A stretch of DNA of 64,000 bases from Bacillota bacterium. Its GTDB lineage: Bacteria; Bacillota; Clostridia; Acetivibrionales; DSM-1351. How positions within the stretch are numbered: the first letter of the stretch is position 1; the number at the start of each line of letters is the position of its first letter. The stretch is from assembly GCA_023393115.1 (NCBI GenBank), contig JAEWMS010000030.1, positions 1 through 64,000 of the forward strand, in the 5' to 3' direction. Below are positions 9,116 through 19,177 of this stretch, piece after piece. A program made the position numbers and the translations under genes. The notes below the pieces were generated by a model. It was given only the letters and a program-made list of their open reading frames with translations. It was not told where the DNA came from and did not search any database.

Positions 9116-10486
9116 CTATTTTTCGTATTCTGCCTGAATTTTTTTAGCAAGATTTTCAGGTGTAATACCGTCGATAAGTAATTCCTGCAGACCGGTATTC
9201 ATTACTTGAATAAGATCAGCAGAAAGCTGAGCATCGTAAATCGGTACAGGTTTGATCTTCGCTGACAAATCAAGATATTTTATAGAAAGCGGAGCAAGCT
9301 TGCTCTTATCAATAGTCTTTGGATTACTTGCCGGGAATGCATTTGATTCAACTGAAATTGTAGCGTAGTCAGCATCTGTAACCGCTTTTAAAACTTTATA
9401 TGCGGCTGTCAGCTTATCACCTTCAAGCTTTGAATTTACATTATACGCCCAGGCAGCACCTGCTGAATTGGCCATAGCATCACCTTTTCCTCCATCAACT
9501 GCAGGAAGGAGTGCCAATTCGGTATTATCCTGTATTTCCTTTGGAGCATCGTTTATTACGTTACTGACTGCCCAGTTTCCTTCCATAAACATAGCAGCCT
9601 TGCCATTATAATAAGCTGTTTTTTGCTGCATGTTATCAATACTGTTCAAGTCTGAGTTGAAAGCACCCATCTTAGCAAGATCTTGTAAAGCTTTCAACGC
9701 ACTTATAAATTCAGGATCGGTAAACTTGGCGCCTTTTTTCTCTTTTATGCTCCTAAACCAGTCTGTGCCGGTATATCTGTCGCCCAGAGTACTTAATATA
9801 CAGGATTCTGCAACCCAGTTGCCTTTATTACCTAATGATATTGGCGTAAGTCCTTTTGCCTTAAGTTTATTAATCGCATCCAGGAACTCTGTAAAGTTAG
9901 TTGGGAAAGCTGTTATACCTGCATCATTAAACAACTGCTTATTGTAATATATTAAGTGAGTGTTTAACATCTGGAATGGAATTCCGTAACTTTTACCGTC
10001 AACTACAAAGTCATCAAAAGCACCTTGAAGGAAGGCAGCCTTCCATTCAGGGTCACTGTTGATTACATCGTCAACAGGATTTATTAATTTGTTTTCTATA
10101 AACATACTGGTCATTGAGCCTTTTACAATAAATATGTCCGGAAGCTCATTACCTGCTGCAAGAGTCCTTACCTTTGTTTCATAGTTATCATGGCTTAGGG
10201 GTTCTTCATTGATTGTGATATTTTGGTTTTCGGCCTTAAATTTACTTAAAGCTTTATGAAACGCTATTGCATTTCCTTCAGTATCTTCTGTAGGGAACAT
10301 ATGTGTAAAGGTTAATGTAACAGGCTCCTGATTGTCACTGGTTTCAGCAGAGCTTTGCTGTGTGCTCTCGGATGTCGTAGGGGCACTCGAGCTTGTGCTT
10401 TCTTCGGATGAGGAGCCGCAAGCTGCTAAAGATAACACCATTGTAATTGCAATAATTAAACTTAGAAACTTCAAGGCTTTTTTCAT
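9116..10486 (-). CDS. Sugar-binding lipoprotein of the ABC importer
   Basis: The 456-residue protein starts with a lipoprotein signal (KFLSLIIAITMVLSLAAC, lipidated Cys23) and a Ser/Thr-rich linker, then a family-1 solute-binding fold (VTLTFTHMFPTEDTEGNAIA, AMFMEGNWAVSNV). It would be anchored outside the membrane and deliver an oligosaccharide to the two permeases encoded next. TAGGAGGA precedes the ATG. It is the first gene of the transport operon and lies just downstream of a two-component system that probably controls it. Confidence 0.9.
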   Translation of the reverse strand: MKKALKFLSLIIAITMVLSLAACGSSSEESTSSSAPTTSESTQQSSAETSDNQEPVTLTFTHMFPTEDTEGNAIAFHKALSKFKAENQNITINEEPLSHDNYETKVRTLAAGNELPDIFIVKGSMTSMFIENKLINPVDDVINSDPEWKAAFLQGAFDDFVVDGKSYGIPFQMLNTHLIYYNKQLFNDAGITAFPTNFTEFLDAINKLKAKGLTPISLGNKGNWVAESCILSTLGDRYTGTDWFRSIKEKKGAKFTDPEFISALKALQDLAKMGAFNSDLNSIDNMQQKTAYYNGKAAMFMEGNWAVSNVINDAPKEIQDNTELALLPAVDGGKGDAMANSAGAAWAYNVNSKLEGDKLTAAYKVLKAVTDADYATISVESNAFPASNPKTIDKSKLAPLSIKYLDLSAKIKPVPIYDAQLSADLIQVMNTGLQELLIDGITPENLAKKIQAEYEK

Positions 10487-10583
10487 AATAAATCCTCCTA
10501 AAAATTTAATAAGAATCGCTGAAACAATAATAAAATAAACATAAACATTTTTATAAAAGTACTTTATTAATTGTTTGCAGACA

Positions 10584-10595
10584 TGGTGGCCACCA
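10584..10595. promoter_or_regulatory. Perfect 12-bp palindrome upstream of the binding-protein gene
   Basis: TGGTGGCCACCA is an exact palindrome about 100 bases before the lipoprotein start, in an otherwise AT-rich leader. It is a candidate operator for the adjacent AraC-type response regulator or for another sugar regulator; no matching second site is seen. Confidence 0.35.
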
Positions 10596-10674
10596 GATCA
10601 TATTTGAATTATATGCCTGAAGTGATTGTAAAAATAGTAGCTATATCTATACAAATATCGTAATTTGTGTTGTG

Positions 10675-12299
10675 TCACTGATTTTGTGTTGAATTAACAA
10701 AGTTCTCTCTGTATTCCTTAGGCGTACATCCCACATACTTCTTGAAATTGTGGGTAAAAATCTTGTAATCGTTATAACCCACCTCATCAGCAACCTCATA
10801 TACCTTGTGCTTTATATCCTTCAGTAAAATCTTTGCCTTGTCCAATCTAATTGTATTAAGCCATTCGGTATAGCTTTTGCCTGTTTCCTTTTTGAAGACC
10901 CTGCTGAAATAATTGGGTGTCACATAGGTAATGGCTGCTATCTGCTCAACTCCGATATCTTCATAGTAGTGTTCCTCTGTGTACTGCATTGCCACTTTTA
11001 CAATTCCCTTGAAATTATCGTTTTTGTTGTTTTGCAAAGCGTCAATAAAGAACTTGAAAACATTTTTATTCCATTCCTTGATATCTTCCACCGTCTCATA
11101 TTTCTCAATTTCAACATAGTGGTCCAGCAGCTTAACGTTACGGGTTCTATAGTCCAGACCCAATTCTTCAAGCTGGCTTTCAGCTATTGTAATCAATCTA
11201 AGGCATATATTTTTATATCCTTGTAATTAGCCTTGAAACTAATTAAATTTGAGTACATCCTGTCCAGAATCATATTTAACTTCTCAATGTTCATTGATTT
11301 GATACAGCTCATTATTTCTTTCTCTTCATACGATGGATAACTGACCGGTTCGGCAGTTTCATCCTTGTTAACATCATTGATACTAATTATTTTATTTTTT
11401 CCTTCAAAAACTTTGTTTCTGATAGTATAAAGCGCTTCACAGAAAGCCTGTGGAATGTCGAATATATTTTTATGAATATTGCTCACTCCAAAGGTAACGG
11501 TTATATTCAGCTTCTTCTTTATCTCATACTGTATTTCCCTATACAGATTATTCAGGTCATACCTGTTTGAATTCCGTACGTTTATAATTGAAAGCAAATA
11601 ATCACCATCACTTGAAAAGAACATACTGTTTGTCGACGGACCTATTATTCTATCAGCTATGTCTTTAACATTATTCTTAATTTCCCTTTCCTCTACGTAT
11701 GTCATTGATTCGGTAATCAGTAAATAATCATCAATATCTATTATGACAACCTGATAATCTTTTCCGGACAGATCTACATTGAGCTCTTTAGAGTTTTCCA
11801 TAGCAGCAGTCCAGTCGTCTATTTCTCCTTTCACTACCGAATTTAGGAACCTCTCCTGCATAAAGAACAGATTTTCTTTAAAAATACTCTTGAACTTTGT
11901 TTCCTTATCTATTTCCTTATATTCTTTAATTATTTCATCACACTGCTTCAGCATAAGCTTGACGAGCTCATCGGCGCCTATAGGCTTTAAAAGGTACTCC
12001 GTGACCCCCATTCTTAAAGCTTCCCTGGCATATTGGAAATCATCATACCCGCTTATAATAACCACCCTGACTTTTGGCATAGTTTCCCTCAAAAGCTTTG
12101 TGAGCTCCAACCCGTCCATTAACGGCATTTTCACATCTGTGACAACTATATCAGGTTTCAGGCTTAAAGCTTTTTCATAGGCTTCCCTGCCGTTTGCAGC
12201 CTCACCTACAATGGTCATCCCCATGGTTTCCCATTCGATAGAAGTAATAATTCCCTGCCTTATAACAAATTCATCATCAACTATAAGAATCTTAATCAT
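10675..12299 (-). pseudogene. YesN-type AraC response regulator, single-base frameshift
   Basis: The N-terminal frame (12299 to about 11215) encodes a CheY receiver with phosphoacceptor D55 (DIVVTDVKMP) and K105 (YLLKP), then a middle region typical of YesN regulators. The C-terminal frame (to 10675) encodes the rest and an AraC double helix-turn-helix (VEQIAAITYVTPNYFSRVF, VADEVGYNDYKIFTHNFKKYVGCTP). The frames join perfectly (NYKDIK then NICLRLITIAESQ) if one A is restored to the five-A run at 11210-11214. It starts inside the end of the kinase gene behind GGGAGGT. Either a recent mutation or a sequencing error; otherwise the pair would control the downstream sugar importer. Confidence 0.85.
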
Positions 12300-14046
12300 T
12301 AGCAAGACCTCCCATTTTATATGGTTGAATAACTACAACGGTAGTTCCGTTTCTCCGATTAAAGAACTCAAGCCCATAATCGTCACCAAAATATAATTTT
12401 ATTCTGTCATTTACATTCTTTATTGCAAGACCTTTATTATTTTTCGCACTGGCGTAAAGCAATTTTTTAATTTCTTCCAGGTCAACACCATAGCCGTTAT
12501 CACTTACAATGAATAGGAGCTTGTCATATTCATGCTTTATTACTATGTCAATCTGCCCATTCTCCCCCTTTTGCTCAATTCCGTGAACTATAGAGTTCTC
12601 TATAAGAGGCTGAAGTACCAGTTTCAATGTTGTACAGTCCAGAACTTCAGGGTCGATGTCCAGAGAGAAATTTATCATGTTCTTGTATCTTGCCTGTTGA
12701 ATTATGATGTAGTTTTTAACGTGTTCAATTTCACTTCTTACGGTAGTTATCTCATTTCCACTGTTTAAACTGAGTCTGAACAGCTTTGAAAGGGCTTCTA
12801 CCAGTGTACAGGTCTCAAAGGCCTTCTCCATCCGGCCCATCCAGTAAATATTATCAAGAGTGTTATAAAGGAAATGTGGATTGATCTGTGCCTGAAGTGC
12901 CCTTAATTCCGCTTCCTTCTGCTTTAGCTGAACAGTATATACCTTTTGAATCAATTCCTTTAATTTACCTGACATTTTATTAAAGCTTCTGCTTAGCATG
13001 GTTACTTCATCGTTACCCTTTGGGTTTATATAAACATCAAAATCCTCATGCTCCAGTCTGACCATCATTCTGTTAAGCAGTTTTATTCTGGCCAGCATTC
13101 TATTTGAAAATAGGATTGCCATTAACAAACATAATGTAAATGTAATGAGCATTGCTGTCAGAATAGCTCCCTGAACTGCCACATTCTCCTTTAACAGTTC
13201 ATTTGTCGGGACAATGTTTAAAACCTTCCAGCCCAGACTTTCTATGGTGTAATAGGTTACAATGCAATCTTTTTCAAGGGTTTTATACTTAAAATATCCT
13301 TCTGAAGTGTTAAATGACCAGTCACCGTATTCCCCATAGTTAAATTTTTGTCCGATCTTCGCGGGATTAGTAGCAGAGATTATGGTTCCTTCTTCGTTAA
13401 TAATAAAAAAGTCATCATTCTTTCCCAGAATCTTATCTTTATAAATATTATAGAATGCGTTATTTCCTATATTTATCTTCAGAATAGCCAGCCTATTAGA
13501 GACATCGGCTATATCATTAACAATTCTGACCATAGAAAAAACACTTGTACTCTTATTGTTATAGTTTATTACCTTATTCAGATACCACATTGTGCCGCCT
13601 CTTAAACCTGACGCCTTTTCAATTGTTTCATCTTCAATAACGTTCATCGTTCCTGTTGTATTAAGTTCGAAATTATTGAACCCCTTGATATATATTGAAT
13701 CCACAAAGGATTTTGAGGCCATCAGCTGCATAAGATCTGTTTCAATCTTTATTTTCTTCTTTGATATTACTTCAGTGGATTCAGTTCCCTTTAATTTTAG
13801 AAAGTCGCGGACATCTTCATTCTGAATCAGGTATAAAGACGTGTCACCAATATTTTTTACTATAAACTCAATGTTATTTCCTATCTGCTTAACTGTGTTC
13901 ATATTAGAAAGAGCGACTTTTTCCTGAAGGATCTGAGATGACTTAACAAATGATATAATTCCTAAAACTATAACAGGAATAATAATAATTACACTTGAAA
14001 AAAGTAAGACCTTATATTGCAAACTAAAAAAACGTTTATCTCTCAA
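12292..14046 (-). CDS. YesM-type sensor histidine kinase
   Basis: This 584-residue membrane kinase has a first helix at about residues 12-33, an extracellular sensor region of about 250 residues, a second helix at about 290-312 and a HAMP linker. The His_kinase domain carries phosphorylatable H391 (QINPHFLYNTLDNIYW), and an HATPase follows with the N-box PLIENSIVHGIEQ and VSDNGYGVD. This is the architecture of YesM-family carbohydrate sensors. Its end overlaps the response-regulator start, so the two are coupled. It probably detects a sugar or its binding protein outside the cell. Confidence 0.9.
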   Translation of the reverse strand: MRDKRFFSLQYKVLLFSSVIIIIPVIVLGIISFVKSSQILQEKVALSNMNTVKQIGNNIEFIVKNIGDTSLYLIQNEDVRDFLKLKGTESTEVISKKKIKIETDLMQLMASKSFVDSIYIKGFNNFELNTTGTMNVIEDETIEKASGLRGGTMWYLNKVINYNNKSTSVFSMVRIVNDIADVSNRLAILKINIGNNAFYNIYKDKILGKNDDFFIINEEGTIISATNPAKIGQKFNYGEYGDWSFNTSEGYFKYKTLEKDCIVTYYTIESLGWKVLNIVPTNELLKENVAVQGAILTAMLITFTLCLLMAILFSNRMLARIKLLNRMMVRLEHEDFDVYINPKGNDEVTMLSRSFNKMSGKLKELIQKVYTVQLKQKEAELRALQAQINPHFLYNTLDNIYWMGRMEKAFETCTLVEALSKLFRLSLNSGNEITTVRSEIEHVKNYIIIQQARYKNMINFSLDIDPEVLDCTTLKLVLQPLIENSIVHGIEQKGENGQIDIVIKHEYDKLLFIVSDNGYGVDLEEIKKLLYASAKNNKGLAIKNVNDRIKLYFGDDYGLEFFNRRNGTTVVVIQPYKMGGLAND

Positions 14047-14267
14047 TCATAAGCCCCCTGTTCATATAAGTATTTCATATTGTTAAATTGCTTTATTACA
14101 TTAAAATAACATAATTCGACACTAAATCAAAGGTATCAACTATAACATTTATATTAAGTAAATTACGATATTTTTGAATTAAAAATTTTTCTAACACAAA
14201 TAGCCTATGGTATAAATTTACACACAAGTGCATCTGTGCTAAAATAATGGATAAATGGAGGTGTTTT

Positions 14268-15782
14268 ATGAAGAATTTTAGTAAAATTATTTCCCTGCTA
14301 ATAGTTATAATTTTATGCTTAACTATTCTGGCAGGATGTGCCCAAGATGAGTTATTGTTGTTAAACGCGCTTTGCAAACAACCTGATATCAATTCCTATG
14401 AGAGTAAAACCGAAGTAACAGTTAAACTAACCTCTGAGGGACTAAATGGCAGCGATAAAGATAGCTTTGATCAGATAGCCTCAATGCTTAATGGAATGAA
14501 AATAGCAGTTAATCTAAAAGCAACAGGAAACAAGGAGAAGACTCTTGCTAAAACCCAGACTGATGTAAATGTAAGTATGGATGGTATAAGTTCAGAAATA
14601 ACCGCTTGGTCCGATACGGATTTAACAGGAGATACTCCAAAAATTAAGCAGGTCGTTAAGATTCCAAAGCTTCTATTTGACATCTTGTCGATTTATAGCG
14701 ATTCTGACATGACCAATAAGGAATATCTGGTTATAGATATGGGAGAAGTTCTATCTACAGGTAACTCTGAGAAAAGCAACTTATTTTCAAAGGAATACTT
14801 AGAATATAGCAGGAACTTGACTCCAAAGTTTATAGACTTCATTAAGGCATATGCCAGGGAATTTAATCCAGGTTTCTCAATTGTCACTAGTAAGGGAACA
14901 CTGACCGATGGAAATCAGACTGTAACGGTGTATAACCTGAAACTTGATGATGCTAATTTTAAAAAGCTGTTGTCAAATACGGTTACAAACTTTGTCCAGA
15001 GTGAATCTGCAATGAATTTTATTAGGAACCTTATTCTTGATTCTATCCGCCTTTCAGATCTTTCATATAAAGAAAGGCTTATAGCACAAGGCGAAATAAA
15101 CAAGTCCTTTGACGAGTTTAAAACTGATCTTCCAGAGTTCCTAAAGAATTGGGAAAATATAATGTCTATTCTCAACGATGTAAAAATATTGGGAGACAAA
15201 GGTATAAACATCGAATTTTTCATAAACAACGACGGCTTTATCGTTAGTCAAAAGGGAACTATGGATTTCGTTATTAACTTAAAAGAAATCAACACCGCCC
15301 TTGAAAAATATGCTTCTCTAACAGATGAAGACTACATAGCTAGTGAAATCAAGGATGAAGGTACCGTAAAATTCGAAGTCAACTTTAATACTGAGATTAC
15401 AAAAATCAACAAAAATGTGGTTGTTGATATCCCGGAAGTAACTCCTGAAAATTCATTAAACTTTATGGAACTTGTAGGGCCTATCTTGAATTTTAGTACC
15501 GCCAGAATGGAAGGTCAATTTGAACCGGATACTACACCACCTGATGCACCGACCGTTAATAAAGTTTTATTGACTTCTAATGCTGTTTCAGGTAATTCAG
15601 AAGCTTACTCAGTAATAACGATAAAAAAAGGCAGCACCATAATTGGACAGGGAATGGCAGATGAAACAGGTGCTTTCAATATAACAATCGTTCCATTAAA
15701 AACCAAATCCACGCTGACAGTAACAGCAACAGACGTTTATGGAAATGAAAGTGCTGCAACAACTGTTAAAGTTGGTTCATAA
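14268..15782 (+). CDS. Secreted lipoprotein with C-terminal Ig-like domain
   Basis: The 504-residue protein begins at 14268 behind GGAGGTG and has a lipoprotein signal (SLLIVIILCLTILAGC, Cys24). The central region of about 380 residues is unfamiliar. The last 80 residues (DTTPPDAPTVNKV to the end) form a bacterial Ig-like domain of the adhesin type (ITIKKGSTIIGQGMADETGAF). It would be anchored on the outer face of the membrane. It is transcribed away from the sensor kinase gene and ends at its own terminator. The function is unknown; a role in cell-surface contact or signalling is possible. Confidence 0.75.
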   Translation: MKNFSKIISLLIVIILCLTILAGCAQDELLLLNALCKQPDINSYESKTEVTVKLTSEGLNGSDKDSFDQIASMLNGMKIAVNLKATGNKEKTLAKTQTDVNVSMDGISSEITAWSDTDLTGDTPKIKQVVKIPKLLFDILSIYSDSDMTNKEYLVIDMGEVLSTGNSEKSNLFSKEYLEYSRNLTPKFIDFIKAYAREFNPGFSIVTSKGTLTDGNQTVTVYNLKLDDANFKKLLSNTVTNFVQSESAMNFIRNLILDSIRLSDLSYKERLIAQGEINKSFDEFKTDLPEFLKNWENIMSILNDVKILGDKGINIEFFINNDGFIVSQKGTMDFVINLKEINTALEKYASLTDEDYIASEIKDEGTVKFEVNFNTEITKINKNVVVDIPEVTPENSLNFMELVGPILNFSTARMEGQFEPDTTPPDAPTVNKVLLTSNAVSGNSEAYSVITIKKGSTIIGQGMADETGAFNITIVPLKTKSTLTVTATDVYGNESAATTVKVGS

Positions 15783-15822
15783 AAAGCGCAAAGTAAAAAG
15801 TAACTAAGACAATAAAGAACAA

Positions 15823-15855
15823 AACAGGGGTCTCCGGCAAAGACCCCTGTTAACT
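15823..15855 (+). terminator. Terminator of the Ig-domain lipoprotein gene
   Basis: AACAGGGGTCT (15823-15833) and AGACCCCTGTT (15841-15851) form an 11-bp perfect stem with a 7-base loop. It may also end the convergent HD-GYP transcript. Confidence 0.8.
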
Positions 15856-15885
15856 AAAATTACAGTAGAGAGAATAGCTGTAACT

Positions 15886-16926
15886 TTATATAAAGCTTAT
15901 TATTTTCGGGCTTTGAGTTCTGGTAACCTTAAGAAAAGTTGAACCCACCCTTATTATCGGACTTATTATTTCATGGGGAGGAATGTACACAATTTCCCCG
16001 ACATCACCGTTGTCCAGTTCAACTTTAGCACCTACAAGGTGTGTTGAGAAGTTTAGTAAAAATGTATTGATAGTTGACGTATCAAAGATACACAAGCCCG
16101 AAGTAAGAAACATATGGAAGGCCTCAAAAGGAGTCACCCTCTTCTTATAAGGGCGATCAGAGGTCATTGCATCATATACGTCTGCAATAGCTACAATTTT
16201 TGCATATTCGCCGATTTCCTTACCTCTGACACCTAAAGGATATCCTGAGCCGTCCATTCTTTCATGGTGCATAAGTACCGCATTTTTTATATCGGTCCCG
16301 ACATACGGTGAATCTTTTAGTATCTCATACCCTAATGTGCTATGCCTTTTTATTGTTTCAAACTCCTCATCAGTTAGTCTTTCCTTTTTGTTGAGAAGCT
16401 CACTGTCTATTTTTATTTTTCCGATATCATGCAGCAAACCGGCCTGTATAAGATCTATTAATTTGGAATCCTGCAAATGAAGTCTTTTCCCTATCAGCAT
16501 TGAATAGAATCCCACATTGACACAATGGGTATAGGTGTAGTCATCATACCCTTTAATTTCGTTGAGATACTGTATTACGGTATCTATTCCATCCAGATTT
16601 TTGTACATTGATTCTGCTATTCTTTTTATCTCGTTGTATTCAAACCGTTTTCCTGTAACAATGTTATTTAGGACATTTTTGACTGTTAACACGGTTTCCT
16701 TATAGCTAGAAACGAACCTTTCCTTCTTTTCATAGTAACTATATGTACATCCAGCATCCTTATATATCCAAATAGATTTAATACCTATGGTCTTCAGCTT
16801 TGAAATAATGAAGTCGTTAAGTATCAGGTTCTCAGCTGCTAAAATCAAGCCTTTATCACTAATTACGTCTTTAGCTATAACATCTCCGCATCTGCAATCA
16901 AATACACTTACCCGTAATTTCGTCAT
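15886..16926 (-). CDS. HD-GYP domain phosphodiesterase
   Basis: The 346-residue soluble protein has an N-terminal region of about 110 residues, as often found in clostridial HD-GYP proteins (ISDKGLILAAENLILNDFIISKL). An HD-GYP domain with H166-D167 (LLHDIGKIKI), H220-H221 and GYP 228-230 (HHERMDGSGYP) follows. The family hydrolyses cyclic di-GMP. The C-terminal 70 residues form a beta-rich extension (VELDNGDVGEIVYIPP). GGGGAG precedes the ATG. All visible catalytic motifs are intact, unlike the decayed homologue at 1.8-3.0 kb, so this may be the working copy. Substrate specificity is from the family only. Confidence 0.85.
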   Translation of the reverse strand: MTKLRVSVFDCRCGDVIAKDVISDKGLILAAENLILNDFIISKLKTIGIKSIWIYKDAGCTYSYYEKKERFVSSYKETVLTVKNVLNNIVTGKRFEYNEIKRIAESMYKNLDGIDTVIQYLNEIKGYDDYTYTHCVNVGFYSMLIGKRLHLQDSKLIDLIQAGLLHDIGKIKIDSELLNKKERLTDEEFETIKRHSTLGYEILKDSPYVGTDIKNAVLMHHERMDGSGYPLGVRGKEIGEYAKIVAIADVYDAMTSDRPYKKRVTPFEAFHMFLTSGLCIFDTSTINTFLLNFSTHLVGAKVELDNGDVGEIVYIPPHEIISPIIRVGSTFLKVTRTQSPKIISFI

Positions 16927-17080
16927 ATAAACTCCCCAGAGAAACTAAATCTTTTAGTTGAAACAGTAAAAATATTGTAACTATTGTAGCATTTTGTATA
17001 CAATAATATATAATTAAAATAAAGATTTTTTACATAAGATTAATGTGCTTTTGCTATTTTGCAATAAGAAAGGAGTATTT

Positions 17081-18346
17081 ATGCACGAAAAAAGTACTAT
17101 TAGTAAAATTATTAATACATATACCATAACTACCAATATACCTGTTGTGTTCATAGATGATCTTAAAAAATCTCCTTCACTTTTTTCAGAAAATTACGAT
17201 TACTCATTACTACTTGAATATGGTGACTTCCAGGAAATTATTAATTTTCTCGAGCCACTATTTTCACAACCTGTCGATTATCAGAACACCTTGTACTCCT
17301 TTCAAACTACGGGTTGCCTTATTTATATTATTGTACTGGTTAATGTGGAAAGGAGTGTTAAAGGAGCCTATATGGCAGGCCCTGTTGTCCCTTATTTCCC
17401 AGATAAAAAATCAACCGATGAGCTTATAAACACAATGTCTCTTCCACTTCATAAAAGGGTGAAATTTGGAAATCTTTTAAGAACCTTGCCCGTTGTCTCA
17501 GAAGAAAGGCTGAATCATCTAGGCCAGCTTTTGCTGGCTTTAAGTCAATCCTTTGAACAAGTCTGGTACTCCCCTCTTGAGGAATGCGGTAATAGAGAGC
17601 CTGATTACACACCTGTTTCCTATGAATTCACGGAAGATAAAAAGAATTTTTTCGAAAATGAAGAATATGATGCCATTTATAGTTTCTGCCTGAAATTAAA
17701 GGAAAAAATCATGAAGGGTCATATGGATGGTATTGTTGATCTGCTGAATGACAATTCAGGCTTATTTGGGAACGCAAAAGCAGCAGATGATAACTTACGT
17801 TCCATGAAAAACAAATGTCTTATTATCTGCTCTTTTTCATGCATTTTTGCGTTACAAGTTAATGCACCCTACAAGAGAATAATTAACTTAATAGCTAACT
17901 TTTCTGAAAATATAGCTAATTTGAAATCTCCTCAAGAAATCATCCTAAAAACAACTTATCTGCTTGAAACTCTGGCTTATTTGGTTTCAATATCAAATAC
18001 CACCAACTTATCCCTGCACATTAAGCGCGTTATGCAATACATTAAAGGCCACTACAAAGAGAAAATTACTTTGAACAAGCTTGCCGAATACGTTAATCTG
18101 AATGCAGTATATTTGTCAAGCCTGATAAAAAAGGAAACCAATTTATCACTTTTGGAGAATATTAACCTAATTAGGGTTGAGGAAGGTAAAAACCTGCTGA
18201 TTTTTACAAATAAGTCCATACAGGAAATTTCTTTTGCTCTGGGATATAATTATCAAAATCATTTTAATAATGTATTTAAAAGATTTACCGGGATGACTCC
18301 TCTTGAATTCCGCCAAAACTTCGGCCGTAATTCTTTCGATCTCTGA
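17081..18346 (+). CDS. AraC-family transcriptional regulator
   Basis: Translation most likely starts at 17081 behind AAAGGAG, giving 421 residues. The N-terminal 300 residues are a sensory region without a recognisable receiver domain (no phosphoacceptor aspartate pattern). The C-terminal 100 residues are an AraC double helix-turn-helix (LNKLAEYVNLNAVYLSSLIKKETN, then IQEISFALGYNYQNHFNNVFKRFTGMTP). It is divergent from the HD-GYP gene, which may be one of its targets. Ligand unknown. Confidence 0.85.
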   Translation: MHEKSTISKIINTYTITTNIPVVFIDDLKKSPSLFSENYDYSLLLEYGDFQEIINFLEPLFSQPVDYQNTLYSFQTTGCLIYIIVLVNVERSVKGAYMAGPVVPYFPDKKSTDELINTMSLPLHKRVKFGNLLRTLPVVSEERLNHLGQLLLALSQSFEQVWYSPLEECGNREPDYTPVSYEFTEDKKNFFENEEYDAIYSFCLKLKEKIMKGHMDGIVDLLNDNSGLFGNAKAADDNLRSMKNKCLIICSFSCIFALQVNAPYKRIINLIANFSENIANLKSPQEIILKTTYLLETLAYLVSISNTTNLSLHIKRVMQYIKGHYKEKITLNKLAEYVNLNAVYLSSLIKKETNLSLLENINLIRVEEGKNLLIFTNKSIQEISFALGYNYQNHFNNVFKRFTGMTPLEFRQNFGRNSFDL

Positions 18347-18377
18347 ATTAAGATTAGGCTTTGGATCAGGAAAAAAA

Positions 18378-18424
18378 CAAAAAATTCACTTCGCTCAATT
18401 TTAGGTGCGAAATGAATTTTTTTG
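18378..18424. terminator. Bidirectional terminator between convergent genes
   Basis: AAAAAATTCACTTCGC and GCGAAATGAATTTTTT form a long stem with one mismatch. A/T runs on both sides suit termination of both the AraC gene and the small HTH gene. Confidence 0.75.
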
Positions 18425-18446
18425 CTAATGGTCTTGTGGGAGTTCT

Positions 18447-18719
18447 TTACTGTAGTTTCTTCCCATGAATTATTTTCTTTATACTGTATTCTGAAAGATG
18501 ATATCTGTCAGCTATGGTTTCCTTGCTTACACCACTTTTATATAGCATAATTATTTCATTATTTCTGACCATGTATTTTTCCTTGGTTCCATTGGCTTCT
18601 CCCCACCCCGCTCTTGGTACGTCATCACCCGGAACATATATCATTTCCCCTTTTACATACTGCTGAAGCTCTTTTAGCAGGTATTCCGGAAGAACTCTTT
18701 TAGCGTTTTTATATTTCAA
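18447..18719 (-). CDS. Small HTH protein of the CD3324 family
   Basis: The protein of about 90 residues contains the conserved start KYKNAKRVLPEYLLKELQQYVKGEMIYVP and a C-terminal helix-turn-helix (NNEIIMLYKSGVSKETIADRYHLSEYSIKKII), as in the clostridial CD3324-like family. A TTG start at 18719 fits the family. AAGGAG lies 13 bases upstream, rather far, and an upstream GTG (18731) is too close to it. It is probably a DNA-binding regulator with no known target. Confidence 0.7.
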   Translation of the reverse strand: MKYKNAKRVLPEYLLKELQQYVKGEMIYVPGDDVPRAGWGEANGTKEKYMVRNNEIIMLYKSGVSKETIADRYHLSEYSIKKIIHGKKLQ

Positions 18720-18795
18720 CAGAAAAACCACACTCCTTAATACACTGATACAAGTTAAAACACGTTAATAAGTAATAATTAAATAAACTAAAAAT

Positions 18796-18818
18796 GCCAC
18801 AGATAACAACCTCTGTGG
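18796..18818 (-). terminator. Terminator-like hairpin before the CD3324-type gene
   Basis: CCACAGA and TCTGTGG form the stem, followed on the minus strand by CATTTTTAG. It would end a transcript that carries the tiny ORF at 18965-19018. Confidence 0.6.
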
Positions 18819-18964
18819 ACACAAAAAAAGCACGATAACCTTACCGTACTGTTCATTAATTACTGGTTATAGGGTTATTTCAGGTTGTTAGCATAAAAGA
18901 TACTCTTAATAAACCGATACGAAGCCTCTCCGGTTACCTGAAGTAATATCTTTTATATATTCAG

Positions 18965-19018
18965 TTATTTGAAGGCCACCTCAATATAGGATACTTTAGT
19001 TCTTGTTGTGATAATCAT
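18965..19018 (-). CDS. Tiny ORF, 17 residues (candidate peptide)
   Basis: ATG at 19018 is preceded by GGAAGGAGTG at good spacing and encodes MIITTRTKVSYIEVAFK. The sequence downstream can fold (AAAAGATA with TATCTTTT, inner ACCG with CGGT) and ends at the hairpin near 18.8 kb. It may be a real short peptide, a leader peptide, or chance. The peptide is not recognised. Confidence 0.35.
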   Translation of the reverse strand: MIITTRTKVSYIEVAFK

Positions 19019-19177
19019 TTTTTAACACTCCTTCCAACTGGTATTTGTTTAACTTAATGGTTAAACCTATATTTATTGTAATATCTTAGTACGCTGACCG
19101 TCAAGAGAAAGAATCGCTATAATTAATTTATGTGTTTTGATTATTTTTTCCCGTAACAAAGGAGATATGTGCAAAAA

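Noticed and set aside
14096..14392. 98-residue minus-strand ORF
   Set aside because: It overlaps the lipoprotein signal region antisense and lacks a ribosome site.
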